Part shown: positions 8,872 through 16,171 of the stretch, in pieces | Position numbering within the stretch: the stretch's first letter is position 1 | Layout of the letters: every line of letters begins with the position of its first letter | NCBI GenBank assembly: GCA_040902195.1 | Contig: JBBDXS010000011.1 | Span: 1 to 64,000 of the forward strand | Direction of reading: 5' to 3' | Origin: JBBDXS01 sp040902195 | GTDB taxonomy: Bacteria; Chloroflexota; Dehalococcoidia; DSTF01; RBG-16-68-14 | DNA: 64,000 nt | Made by a program: the position numbers and the translations under genes | The notes under the pieces: model-generated | Database searches by the model: none | Told to the model about the DNA's origin: nothing | The model's input: only the letters and a program-made list of their open reading frames with translations

Positions 8872-9333
8872 ATGCCTGAGCCAAGCTCGTTGGTCGAAGA
8901 ATGCGAGGTCCGGCTCATCGACGCCGAGAAGGTCTCCCAGGGTAGGGCGCTGCTCTTGGCGGATGCCGCCTTCGCGGCTATTGCTGAGAGCTTTCGCGCT
9001 CTAGCCGACCCCAGCCGCGCGAAGATCGTGTACGCCCTCCTGCAGCAGGAGCTGTGCGTATGCGATATAGCCGCGGTCGCCGGCGTCTCCGAATCGGCTA
9101 CGTCCCAGCACCTGCGCGTGCTGCGGAACCTCCGCCTGGTCAAGAGCCGGCGAAACGGCAAGATGATCTACTACAGCCTGGACGACGATCACGTCCGGGT
9201 TCTGATGGGCGTTTGTTTGCGGCACCTCGGCCACGAGCCGGCTGGCCGCGCCGATCCTGTCCCCCGGCCATCAAGCACGGTTCGGGAAGCGGCGCGAGTG
9301 TCCTCTCGCCCAAGGAAGCCTCGCAGTGGCTAG
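8872..9333 (+). CDS. ArsR/SmtB-family metal-responsive repressor
   Basis: A 153-residue winged-helix regulator with the ArsR core: FRALADPSRAKIVYAL, the metal-sensing motif ELCVCD, recognition helix SESATSQHLRVLR and wing RRNGKMIYYSL. ELCVCD is typical of CadC/CmtR-type sensors for Cd, Pb or Zn. It overlaps the CDF transporter gene by 8 nt, the usual arrangement of an autoregulated metal-efflux operon. Upstream, TTGCAT (8837) and TATGTT (8861) are 18 nt apart, and the second ends 5 nt before the ATG, so the message may be leaderless. Confidence 0.88.
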   Translation: MPEPSSLVEECEVRLIDAEKVSQGRALLLADAAFAAIAESFRALADPSRAKIVYALLQQELCVCDIAAVAGVSESATSQHLRVLRNLRLVKSRRNGKMIYYSLDDDHVRVLMGVCLRHLGHEPAGRADPVPRPSSTVREAARVSSRPRKPRSG

Positions 9334-10228
9334 CGAGGGGTCTGGACACACCCATTCGGCCGCACACCAGAGCGCAGGACGCTTGCGAATCGTCCTCGCG
9401 CTCACGGCTAGCTACCTCGCAGTCGAAGTAGTGGGCGGCATTCTCACAGGGAGCCTGGCGCTCATCGCCGACGCCGGTCACATGCTCACCGACGTTGCCG
9501 GCGTATCGATGGCGCTCCTCGCGATCTGGTTCGCCGCTCGCCCAGCTACGCCAGAGAAGACGTATGGTTACTATCGCCTGGAGATCCTCGCCGCCCTGGC
9601 TAACGGCTTCCTTCTCTTCGGCGTTGCAGCCTACATTCTGTATGAGGCGTACCGGCGCTTTCTCGAGCCGCCAGACGTGCTCGGCCTGCCGATGCTGGGC
9701 GTTGCGACCGTCGGCCTCTTGGTCAATCTAGCGTCAGCGTATCTCCTGCTCCACGGCCAAAAGACCAGCTTGAACATGCGTGGCGCGTTCCTTGAGGTCG
9801 TGAGCGATCTGCTCGGTTCCGTTGCGGTCATCCTTGCTGGACTGATCATTCTCACAACGGGCTTCAACCTGGTCGATCCAATCGCCTCGGTGGTCATCGG
9901 ACTATTTATCTTGCCGCGGACCTGGGCACTGATGGATCAAGCCGTCCACATCCTGTTGGAGGGAGCGCCTAAGGGAGTTGATCTCGCCAACGTGCGACAG
10001 CATGTGCTAGAGACCGAGGGAGTGCTAGACGTGCACGACCTCCATGCCTGGACCATCACTAGTGGGATGAACGTCATCTCGGCGCACGTCGTGATAGAGG
10101 ACGTCGCCGACCAAGCGCGAGTGCTCGACCAGCTCTGCCGCTGTTTGTCTGACGATTTTGATATTGAGCACAGCACGTTTCAGATCGAATCACAGGACAG
10201 GCGAGCAGCAGAGACCATGGCACACTAG
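9326..10228 (+). CDS. czcD: Cation diffusion facilitator (CzcD-like Zn/Cd/Co efflux)
   Basis: A 300-residue CDF transporter with six membrane helices: metal-site helix DAGHMLTD, YGYYRLEILAALANG, a second site helix EVVSDLLGS and a cytoplasmic C-terminal domain with DVHDLHAWTI. In most Zn-type CDFs the second site has His-x3-Asp; here the His position appears to be Glu (FLEVVSD), which may alter metal preference. It is translated with the ArsR repressor and followed 2 nt later by another CDF-like gene. Expected role: metal export driven by proton exchange. Confidence 0.87.
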   Translation: MASEGSGHTHSAAHQSAGRLRIVLALTASYLAVEVVGGILTGSLALIADAGHMLTDVAGVSMALLAIWFAARPATPEKTYGYYRLEILAALANGFLLFGVAAYILYEAYRRFLEPPDVLGLPMLGVATVGLLVNLASAYLLLHGQKTSLNMRGAFLEVVSDLLGSVAVILAGLIILTTGFNLVDPIASVVIGLFILPRTWALMDQAVHILLEGAPKGVDLANVRQHVLETEGVLDVHDLHAWTITSGMNVISAHVVIEDVADQARVLDQLCRCLSDDFDIEHSTFQIESQDRRAAETMAH

Positions 10229-10230
10229 TC

Positions 10231-10935
10231 ATGACAACAATCACGCCGAAGGTTGGACGGGTCTGGTGGCTGGCGCGCGTGTTGCTGCTATTCACGATTG
10301 TCTACAACGTCGCGGAAGGAGTGATCGCGATCGTTGCGGGCATCCAGGCGGGGAGCCTCGCCCTGATGGCCTTCGGAGCGGACAGCTACCTGGAGGTGGC
10401 TGCCGCTTCGGCCGTGCTCTGGCGTCTGCTCATCGCCGACGAAGAGCGCGGGGAGCGCGCCGAACAGCGGGCGATGCGCTTCATCGGTTGGACGTTTCTG
10501 GCACTTGCCGCCGCCATCGTCTATCAAGCAACGGTCTCACTGGCAGGTCATCATGGCGCCGAGGAATCGCCTGTTGGCATCGGACTCGCCCTCGCTTCTG
10601 TGACGATGATGCCAGCGCTGTCACTCTGGAAGCTCAAGACGGCAGCCGACGGGAACATCGTGGCGCTGGCCGCCGAGGCTAAGGAGACGCTCGCGTGCTC
10701 GTACCTGTCGGTGACGCTCCTGGCTGGTCTTGTGGCGAACGCGGTGCTTGGCTGGTGGTGGTTGGATCCCGCTACGGCGCTCCTGCTGGTGCCCTGGCTC
10801 GTCCGCGAAGGACTCGAGGGCGTCCACGGCGATGTGTGCTTCGAGGACCTGACCGCATGCTTCTGCAGACGCTGTTTGTACGGGGTGCGCACCTGCAAGG
10901 AAGCGTGCTGCGTCACAGCGTACCGTGTGGCTTGA
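10231..10935 (+). CDS. CDF-like cation transporter, membrane domain only, Cys-rich tail
   Basis: A 234-residue membrane protein related to short cation transporters that lack the cytoplasmic CDF domain: FTIVYNVAEGVIAIVAG, GADSYLEVAAASAVLWRL, ALAAEAKETLACSYLS, LVREGLEG. The site residues (DSYLE and EAKE) differ from canonical CDFs. After the last helix comes a tail with seven Cys in about 27 residues, running from DVCFEDL to KEACC; this may bind metal. It is third in the ArsR-CDF operon. A frame error in the tail is possible but not evident. Confidence 0.7.
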   Translation: MTTITPKVGRVWWLARVLLLFTIVYNVAEGVIAIVAGIQAGSLALMAFGADSYLEVAAASAVLWRLLIADEERGERAEQRAMRFIGWTFLALAAAIVYQATVSLAGHHGAEESPVGIGLALASVTMMPALSLWKLKTAADGNIVALAAEAKETLACSYLSVTLLAGLVANAVLGWWWLDPATALLLVPWLVREGLEGVHGDVCFEDLTACFCRRCLYGVRTCKEACCVTAYRVA

Positions 10936-11112
10936 GGCACCACGCCCGAAACCGCTTACCTCACGGAGAGATAGGCTCGCATCAATGGATGGATGGTGCA
11001 GTAGTAGTCGGAAGATTGCGGCCACGGCCGCGGAAATCGTATCTGATTCGGCCTCGGATCGGGCAAGCGGCCTTTTAATCCCATGGTCGCGGCGTGTCCG
11101 CCCCTGATAAGT
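10936..11112. other. Non-coding gap at the end of the metal-resistance segment
   Basis: No convincing gene. GC-rich patches (GGCCACGGCCGCGG near 11022) are present but no hairpin followed by a T run. Base composition and codon use change here: genes to the left look lower in GC than those from 11.2 kb onwards. Confidence 0.4.
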
Positions 11113-11202
11113 GTCTACACCCGCTAACACACCTGTGCTATAATCGCCTCCAAAGTTAGAGCACCCGTTCGCAAGGAGGCGGTATTGATCATGGGTGTAG
11201 AC
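11113..11202 (+). promoter_or_regulatory. Nested inverted repeats around promoter, RBS and start of the orphan gene
   Basis: The outer arms GTCTACACCC (11113-11122) and GGGTGTAGAC (11193-11202) are perfect complements. The inner arms CGCCTCC (11145-11151) and GGAGGCG (11175-11181) are also perfect, and the right inner arm contains the Shine-Dalgarno AAGGAGG (11173-11179). An extended -10 box, TGCTATAAT, lies at 11136-11144. The layout could be an operator or, for any transcript starting further upstream, an RBS-masking hairpin. Confidence 0.5.
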
Positions 11203-11811
11203 GATAAAAACACAAAAACGCCAAAACGAACTTCCGCGGACGCCGGCGCCGGACCCGGCTCCGTCCCTGCCTCTCCGGCGAAGCGTCGCAAGCCCAGCGA
11301 GGAGGCACGCCGCTCCCGCAAGCGCCTCAACGCCCTCCTCCACGGCATCACCTCCAATAGCCCCGTCATTCCCGGCATGGAGGACCCCGCCGCCTGGGAG
11401 CGCCACCGCGACGCTATCGTCGCCAGCATCGACCCCGTCGGCGGCCTCGAGGAGTACTTCGCCAACCGCCTCGCCAGCCTTCTCTGGCGTCTCAACCGCA
11501 TCGTCCGTTACGAGATCGCCACCACCATGATCGCCCTCGAGAGCACCGCCCTTGAAGTGACCATCAATAAGAACTACCTCGCCCCTGGGGACGGGGAGAT
11601 CGTCGTCCCTGAGCCCGCGATCGTCGAGGAGCAGCGGGAGATGCGCATCCTCCCGTCCGACCATCATCTCGAACGCATCACGAAGCAGGAGCGTCACTTC
11701 CACCGCCAGGCCCTCCAGACTCTCCACGAGATCGAGGCCCTCCAGGCCCGCCGCAAAGGCCAGCCCGTCAGCCTCGCCCGCGTCGACTTCACCGGCCCTC
11801 CCGCCGCATGA
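11191..11811 (+). CDS. Orphan protein of the 'NALLHGITS' hypothetical family
   Basis: A 206-residue protein with a basic N-terminus (KRRKPSEEARRSRKRLNALL), HGITS, VIPGMEDPAAWERH and a long helical region (LASLLWRLNRIVRYEIATTM). It resembles the widespread family with N-termini like 'SSxNALKHGLTS' and 'LPGE', often found as scattered orphans, whose function is unknown. ATG 11191 is 11 nt after AAGGAGG; TTG 11185 at 5 nt is an equally possible start. The second half is rich in Arg, His and Glu. No transposase is adjacent. Confidence 0.65.
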   Translation: MGVDDKNTKTPKRTSADAGAGPGSVPASPAKRRKPSEEARRSRKRLNALLHGITSNSPVIPGMEDPAAWERHRDAIVASIDPVGGLEEYFANRLASLLWRLNRIVRYEIATTMIALESTALEVTINKNYLAPGDGEIVVPEPAIVEEQREMRILPSDHHLERITKQERHFHRQALQTLHEIEALQARRKGQPVSLARVDFTGPPAA

Positions 11812-11862
11812 GCACGTGCTGGTTCCGCGGTTCCACTTCCCTCGCGCCACGATCAATCCCGT

Positions 11863-11888
11863 GTTCCCCGTTCCTTGTTCCATGTTCC
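11863..11888 (+). repeat. Four GTTCC pentamers at 7-nt spacing
   Basis: GTTCC occurs at 11863, 11870, 11877 and 11884, exactly 7 nt apart, ending 11 nt before the -35 box of the thiolase gene. Two further GTTCC lie at 11822 and 11830. This may be a simple repeat or an operator array. Confidence 0.5.
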
Positions 11889-11898
11889 TTCTATCGAC

Positions 11899-11928
11899 TT
11901 GACGCATTCCATCCCCCCGTGATATTAC
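11899..11928 (+). promoter_or_regulatory. Promoter of the thiolase-DUF35-MaoC operon, near-leaderless
   Basis: TTGACG (11899-11904) and TATTAC (11923-11928) are separated by 18 nt. The -10 box ends 9 nt before the ATG at 11938 and there is no Shine-Dalgarno sequence, so the leader should be 0-3 nt. Confidence 0.6.
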
Positions 11929-11937
11929 GGCGCGACT

Positions 11938-13143
11938 ATGCCAACTCAAACACGCGACGCCGCCATCGTCGGCATCTACGAGTACCCCCTCCGCAAGATC
12001 GAGGAGCTCTCGCCCCTCCAGATCAAGGCGGAGTGCGCCGTCCGCGCGCTCGAAGACGCCGGCCTTACGTGGAAGGATGTCGACGCCGTCTACGAGGCGG
12101 GGGAGGGCGGCGCTGTCCTCTCCGGCATCCCATCGACGCCCGAGTACTTCGGTGTCACGGCGAACGTCGTCGACACAACGATGACCGGCGGCTCCTCGTA
12201 CGAGTTCCACGCCGCCCACGCGAAGCGCGCCATCGCGGCGGGCAAATCGAAGGTCGCGTTGCTCACGTACGGCTCGACGATGCGCCGCGACGCCGTCGCG
12301 CTCGGTTCGGGCGGTCGCACGCTCGGCCAGGCCGGCCCCGTCCACCCCGTCAGCAACCTCGAGGACATCTGGGGCCTCACGCTCGTCGGCGACTACGCGA
12401 TGGTCGCCCAGCGTCACATGCACGACTACGCCACGACGAGCGAGCAGCTCGCCGAGATCAGCGTCGCGGCGCGACTCCACGCCACGCGCAACCCCGAGGC
12501 CGTCCGCGCGATGGCCGACCTCGCGTTCAAGAGCACGGCCGAGCTCACGGTCGAGGACGTGATCGGCTCGCGCGTGATCGCCGATCCGCTCCACATGCTG
12601 GAGTGCTGCATGATCTCCGACGGCGGCGGCGCCGTCGTCATCGCGTCGGCCGATGTTGCGCGCGACTGCAAGCAAGCGCCCGCGTGGCTCCTCGGCACCG
12701 GCGAGGCGGTGCAGTACCCCGAGAACGGCGGCGACATCACGACGACCGCCGCCGCGCGCTCCGGCCCCTCCGCGTTCACTGAGGCCGGTGTGCGCCCCGG
12801 CGAGATCGATATCGCCATGCTCTACGATTCGTTCACGATCACGGTGCTCACGGTCCTCGAGGACCTCGGCTTCTGCAAGAAGGGCGAAGGCGGCTCGTTC
12901 GTGCAGGGCGGCCGCCTGCGATTCGATACGCCCGATAAGCCCGCGCTCAACACGGACGGCGGCGGCCTTTCGAGCAACCATCCCGGCATGCGCGGCCTCT
13001 TTCTCCTGATCGAGGCGGCGCGACAGCTCCGCGGCCAGTCGACGTCGCAGGTCGAGAACGCGCGCCTCGCCGTCGCGAGCGGCATGGGCGGCCGGCTGGG
13101 CGGACGCCACGCCGCGGGCACCGTCGTGCTCGCGAGGGACTGA
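11938..13143 (+). CDS. Thiolase-fold protein, Ltp2/SCPx-like (probable acyl-CoA aldolase)
   Basis: A 401-residue thiolase-superfamily protein with a C-terminal block NTDGGGLSSNHPGMRG typical of SCPx-type lipid-transfer thiolases, and AMLYDSFTI. The position of the nucleophilic Cys reads GGSSYEF, so a classical thiolase reaction is unlikely. Ltp2-like proteins of this type work with a DUF35 partner as retro-aldolases in steroid side-chain degradation. A DUF35 gene follows 2 nt later, then two MaoC genes, the same set as ltp2-chsH2-chsH1. Substrate unknown: a branched or polycyclic acyl-CoA is inferred. Confidence 0.8.
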   Translation: MPTQTRDAAIVGIYEYPLRKIEELSPLQIKAECAVRALEDAGLTWKDVDAVYEAGEGGAVLSGIPSTPEYFGVTANVVDTTMTGGSSYEFHAAHAKRAIAAGKSKVALLTYGSTMRRDAVALGSGGRTLGQAGPVHPVSNLEDIWGLTLVGDYAMVAQRHMHDYATTSEQLAEISVAARLHATRNPEAVRAMADLAFKSTAELTVEDVIGSRVIADPLHMLECCMISDGGGAVVIASADVARDCKQAPAWLLGTGEAVQYPENGGDITTTAAARSGPSAFTEAGVRPGEIDIAMLYDSFTITVLTVLEDLGFCKKGEGGSFVQGGRLRFDTPDKPALNTDGGGLSSNHPGMRGLFLLIEAARQLRGQSTSQVENARLAVASGMGGRLGGRHAAGTVVLARD

Positions 13144-13145
13144 GC

Positions 13146-13571
13146 ATGGCCGACGCGAAGCGCCCCCAGCCGCACTTCCCGGAGCCGGATACGGAGCCGT
13201 TCTGGGAGGGCACGAAGCAGCACGAGCTGCGCTATCAGGTCTGCGACGACTGCAAAGGCGTCGTCTTCTTTCCCAGGCGTCACTGCCCGCACTGCATGAG
13301 CTTCAACCTCTCGTGGAACGTGTCGAAAGGCGAGGGCACGGTCTACACCTTTACGGTCATCCGCCAGATCGGCCACCCTGCCTTTCGCGCGCTCGCTCCC
13401 TACGCCGTGGCGCTGATCGATCTCGACGAAGGCTTTCGCATGACGTCGAACATTACGAACGTCGATGACCCCACGAGCGACGTGCGCGTCGGCATGCGCG
13501 TGCGCGTGACGTGGGAGGACCAGGAGGATGGCATTGCGCTACCGCTGTTCGAGCCGCTCCAGGAACGATAG
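13146..13571 (+). CDS. DUF35 Zn-ribbon/OB-fold protein, partner of the thiolase-fold enzyme
   Basis: A 141-residue DUF35 protein. The N-terminal helix (PDTEPFWEGTKQHEL) and Zn ribbon CDDCKGVVFFPRRHCPHC are followed by an OB fold (GTVYTFTVIRQIGHPAFR, YAVALIDLDEGFRMTSNI). In the Ltp2-ChsH2 system the DUF35 part is needed for aldolase activity and contacts the thiolase-fold subunit. It is 2 nt after the thiolase-like gene and 9 nt before the MaoC gene. All four Zn-binding Cys are present. Confidence 0.85.
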   Translation: MADAKRPQPHFPEPDTEPFWEGTKQHELRYQVCDDCKGVVFFPRRHCPHCMSFNLSWNVSKGEGTVYTFTVIRQIGHPAFRALAPYAVALIDLDEGFRMTSNITNVDDPTSDVRVGMRVRVTWEDQEDGIALPLFEPLQER

Positions 13572-13580
13572 GAGGACCTC

Positions 13581-14072
13581 ATGTCGAAGGTGATCACGGA
13601 CGAGGCGCGCGCGCTCATCGGCGCGGACCTCGGCGCGATGACGATCGAGGTCGACAAGAGCGCGACGCGTAAGTACGCGTCCGCGATTCGCTTCCCTAAC
13701 GCGCCCGAGCCCCGCTATTTCGACGCGGACGCTGCTGCGAAGACGAAGCACGGCGGCCTGATCGCGCCGATCACGTTCACGACCAGCATCCCGTGGCTCG
13801 GCCCGGTTCTCGAGAAGGTGAACCCGTCGATGGGCAAGTACCGCGTCGGGCTCAACGGCGGCCAGGAGTACGAGTACCACGCGCCGGTCCGCCCGGGCGA
13901 TGTGCTGACCGCCTACCCGAAGCTCGCGAAGCTCGAAGAGAAGCCGCGCGACGACGGCGGCGTCATGCTCGTGATGACGCTCCAGTGCGACGTGCAGAAC
14001 CAGAAGGAGGAGCCGGTGCTGACCGCGCGCCAGACGCTGCTGCGCATCTACGGCCCGGAGAACCTTTCTTAG
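13581..14072 (+). CDS. MaoC-like N-terminal (FAS1-type) dehydratase subunit
   Basis: A 163-residue hot-dog protein similar to the N-terminal half of MaoC-type enoyl-CoA hydratases: ARALIGADLG, RYFDADAAAKTKHGGLIAP, LNGGQEYEYHAPVRPGDVL. This half usually lacks the catalytic Asp/His pair and pairs with a catalytic MaoC subunit, here encoded at 14151. The two probably form a heteromeric hydratase as ChsH1-ChsH2 do. AGGAGG lies 6 nt upstream of the ATG. The product ends RIYGPENLS. Confidence 0.8.
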   Translation: MSKVITDEARALIGADLGAMTIEVDKSATRKYASAIRFPNAPEPRYFDADAAAKTKHGGLIAPITFTTSIPWLGPVLEKVNPSMGKYRVGLNGGQEYEYHAPVRPGDVLTAYPKLAKLEEKPRDDGGVMLVMTLQCDVQNQKEEPVLTARQTLLRIYGPENLS

Positions 14073-14150
14073 AATTGCTCACGACGAGACGTATGTCGGC
14101 GAAAGATCAGAGATTGGCCTAACGGCAGGCCAAGGGAGAATGTCGAGAAG

Positions 14151-14591
14151 ATGACAGATCAACAACTCAAGTGGGACGACGTCACGGAGGGACAGGAGGT
14201 CCCGCCCTACAGCGTCAAGGTTGGCTACATGGAGCTGAACCGCTTCGCCGGCGCCAACGACGAGTACGTTCCGATCCACATGGACGCCGACTACGCGAAG
14301 AACGTCGCGAAGCTGCCGGATGTGATCGTGATGGGCAACCTCAAGCTCGCGTATCTTGCAAATGCGCTCTCCGACTGGATCGGCGAGGACGGCTGGATCG
14401 AGAAGCTCGCCGTCGATTACCGCAAGATGGACGTCGTGAACAAAACGCTCAGCGCGAAAGGCAAGGTCACGAAGAAGTACCAGGAGCACGGCAAAAGCCT
14501 CGTCGACCTCGACGTGTGGGTGGAGAGTGAGGACGGCGAGGTGACGACGCCCGGCCGCGCAACCGTGTCGCTGCCCGCCCGCCAAAGCTGA
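14151..14591 (+). CDS. MaoC-like enoyl-CoA hydratase, catalytic subunit
   Basis: A 146-residue hot-dog protein with the hydratase-2 motif in the form FAGANDEYVPIHMDADYA, where the Asp of NDEY and the His of PIH match the catalytic pair. Other signatures: MGNLKLAYLANAL and GKSLVDLDVWVES. It follows the non-catalytic MaoC half after a 78-nt gap and is the fourth gene of the thiolase-DUF35-MaoC set. Its 3' tail (encoding GRATVSLPAR) is repeated at the 3' end of the next gene, a probable duplication. Confidence 0.82.
   Translation: MTDQQLKWDDVTEGQEVPPYSVKVGYMELNRFAGANDEYVPIHMDADYAKNVAKLPDVIVMGNLKLAYLANALSDWIGEDGWIEKLAVDYRKMDVVNKTLSAKGKVTKKYQEHGKSLVDLDVWVESEDGEVTTPGRATVSLPARQS
14553..14575 (+). 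repeat. Left copy of duplicated MaoC 3' tail
   Basis: A 23-nt stretch inside the MaoC gene matches 15061-15083 at 22 of 23 positions; both encode GRATVSLP in frame, just before the stop. Confidence 0.6.
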
Positions 14592-14628
14592 GTTCGGCGA
14601 TCTGCTAAGCTAGCTCTCGGAGGCGAGC

Positions 14629-15096
14629 GTGCGTATCGGGCTGGCTGTCCTCGCTGTCGCGAACTTCGTCCTCACCGGGGCCGGGTTGCTCCTGCCTTTC
14701 GCCGCGGCTGGAAACGACAGCTCCGCGCCGTGGGCCCGCGAGGTGTTTCGTTTCAATCTGGCCGGTTGGGGCGTTGCCTCGCTCTTGATGCTCTCCGCCT
14801 GTGTTCTCGGGGTCTTCATGCACATGCGCGGTCGTAGTGGCGTTCTCGCCGCCGCGTCCATCGTCTCTCTCGTGCTTCCTGCGGGGACATCGGCGGCCTA
14901 CGTCTGGTATCTCCGCGATGTTGCTGAGGGTACGATTGGCGGAGCCGTAGCGTTCCAGCTGGTTCTCCTCAGCGGCGGCCTGGCCCTGCTCGCGCTGGTC
15001 GAGGGCGTGCTCCTCTTCGTCTTCCGTCGCGCCGTGCGGCCCGTGCGGCACCTCAGGGCCGGCCGAGCAACCGTGTCGCTGCCGACACGCGGCTAA
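14629..15096 (+). CDS. Four-helix membrane protein ending in a copied MaoC tail
   Basis: A 155-residue protein starting at GTG 14629 after CGGAGG, with four predicted membrane helices (about residues 4-26, 43-63, 75-95, 105-128) followed by FVFRRAVRPVRHLRAGRATVSLPTRG. The last ten residues nearly repeat the end of the preceding MaoC protein, so the 3' end was probably acquired by duplication at insertion. No family recognised. It interrupts an otherwise acyl-CoA-related gene run. Confidence 0.6.
   Translation: MRIGLAVLAVANFVLTGAGLLLPFAAAGNDSSAPWAREVFRFNLAGWGVASLLMLSACVLGVFMHMRGRSGVLAAASIVSLVLPAGTSAAYVWYLRDVAEGTIGGAVAFQLVLLSGGLALLALVEGVLLFVFRRAVRPVRHLRAGRATVSLPTRG
15061..15083 (+). repeat. 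Right copy of duplicated MaoC 3' tail
   Basis: Partner of 14553-14575, with a single mismatch (C to A at the sixth base). The two copies lie 508 nt apart and flank the membrane-protein gene. Confidence 0.6.
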
Positions 15097-15230
15097 CTTG
15101 CTGCGCTCGCGCGCCAGGACGTAGGATACGCTCGGACTGCGTAAGGCACGGACAGACCGTCGTCACAGGGACTCCGCATAAACCTGTCCGGCTGAACAAT
15201 GCGGTCAATGATAAAAAAGGGGGAATACCA

Positions 15231-16169
15231 ATGGGTATGCTAGACGGCAAAGTCGCCATCGTCACGGGCGCCGGGCGCGGTATTGGCCGCGCGGTCGCGA
15301 TCGATCTCGCCGCCGCCGGCGCGAAGGTCCTCGCCGACGACCCCGGCGTCGCGGTCGACGGGACGGGCAAGGACGCGTCGCCGGTCGACGAGACGGTCGC
15401 CGAGATCAAGTCGCACGGTGGCGAGGCGATCGCTACGTACGAGTCGGTCGCCACGATGGACGGCGGCGACAAGCTGATCCGCCAGGCGCTCGACGCGTTC
15501 GGCCGTCTCGACATCGTCGTCACGCCACACGGCATCCTGCGCGATCGCATGGTCTTCAACATGGGCGAGGAAGAGTGGGACGCTGTGATCCAGGTCCACC
15601 TGAAGGGCACCTTTGCACTGCTCAAGCCTGCGTCGGCGCTCTTCCGCCAGCAGCGTTCGGGACGGATCATCACCTTCACCTCGGGTGCCGGGCTCAGCGG
15701 CAACACCGGCCAGGCGAACTACTCGGCCGCGAAGGGCGCGATCGCGGGGCTGACGCGCACCGCCGCGCTCGATGTTGGTAAGTACGGCGTGACGGTGAAC
15801 TGCATCGCGCCGGCCGCGCTGACGCGCATGACCGGAGGCGTCTCGGACGAGGCGCGCGCGAAGCGGCAGGAGCTGGGCCTCGCGCAGACCGATCGCACGA
15901 AGAGCATGCTCCGCGATCCCGAGGACATCTCGCCGATGGTCGTCTACCTCGCCAGCGACGACGCGTGGTGGATCAACGGCCACATCTTCCTCTGCTACGG
16001 CGGCACGGTCGGCCTCTACCCGATCCCCGAGGCGACACGCCGCATCGAGAAGGACGGCCGCTGGACGCCCGAGGAGATCGCGCAGCAGATCAAGCCCGGC
16101 CTCTTCGATGCGGACTTCATCTCGAAGGCCGTGCCCGCGCCCGAGGAGCAGGCGTCGCCCGCGTCCTAA
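15231..16169 (+). CDS. SDR-family 3-hydroxyacyl-CoA dehydrogenase (HSD17B4/MFE-2-like)
   Basis: A 312-residue short-chain dehydrogenase with NAD motif TGAGRGIGRA and catalytic residues in FTSGAGLSG and NYSAAKGA (Ser, Tyr, Lys). Like the dehydrogenase part of peroxisomal multifunctional enzyme 2, it has the long loop after the second strand (DDPGVAVDGTGKDASPVDE). The structural NNAG motif is replaced by TPHGIL. GGGGGA precedes the ATG. A related enzyme is at 43344. Likely role: oxidation of 3-hydroxyacyl-CoA made by the MaoC hydratase. Confidence 0.82.
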   Translation: MGMLDGKVAIVTGAGRGIGRAVAIDLAAAGAKVLADDPGVAVDGTGKDASPVDETVAEIKSHGGEAIATYESVATMDGGDKLIRQALDAFGRLDIVVTPHGILRDRMVFNMGEEEWDAVIQVHLKGTFALLKPASALFRQQRSGRIITFTSGAGLSGNTGQANYSAAKGAIAGLTRTAALDVGKYGVTVNCIAPAALTRMTGGVSDEARAKRQELGLAQTDRTKSMLRDPEDISPMVVYLASDDAWWINGHIFLCYGGTVGLYPIPEATRRIEKDGRWTPEEIAQQIKPGLFDADFISKAVPAPEEQASPAS

Positions 16170-16171
16170 CG

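Noticed and set aside
11191..11811. Transposase or phage protein
   Set aside because: The family is scattered and orphan-like, but no DDE, HUH or integrase motif is visible and no terminal repeats flank the gene.
11863..11888. CRISPR array
   Set aside because: The repeated unit is only 5 nt at 7-nt steps, without spacers; no cas gene is present in the window.
10621..13110. 829-codon open frame on the minus strand
   Set aside because: It lies opposite the thiolase and the orphan gene, is rich in Arg/Gly/Asp shadow composition and has no family motif; it is an effect of high GC at third codon positions.
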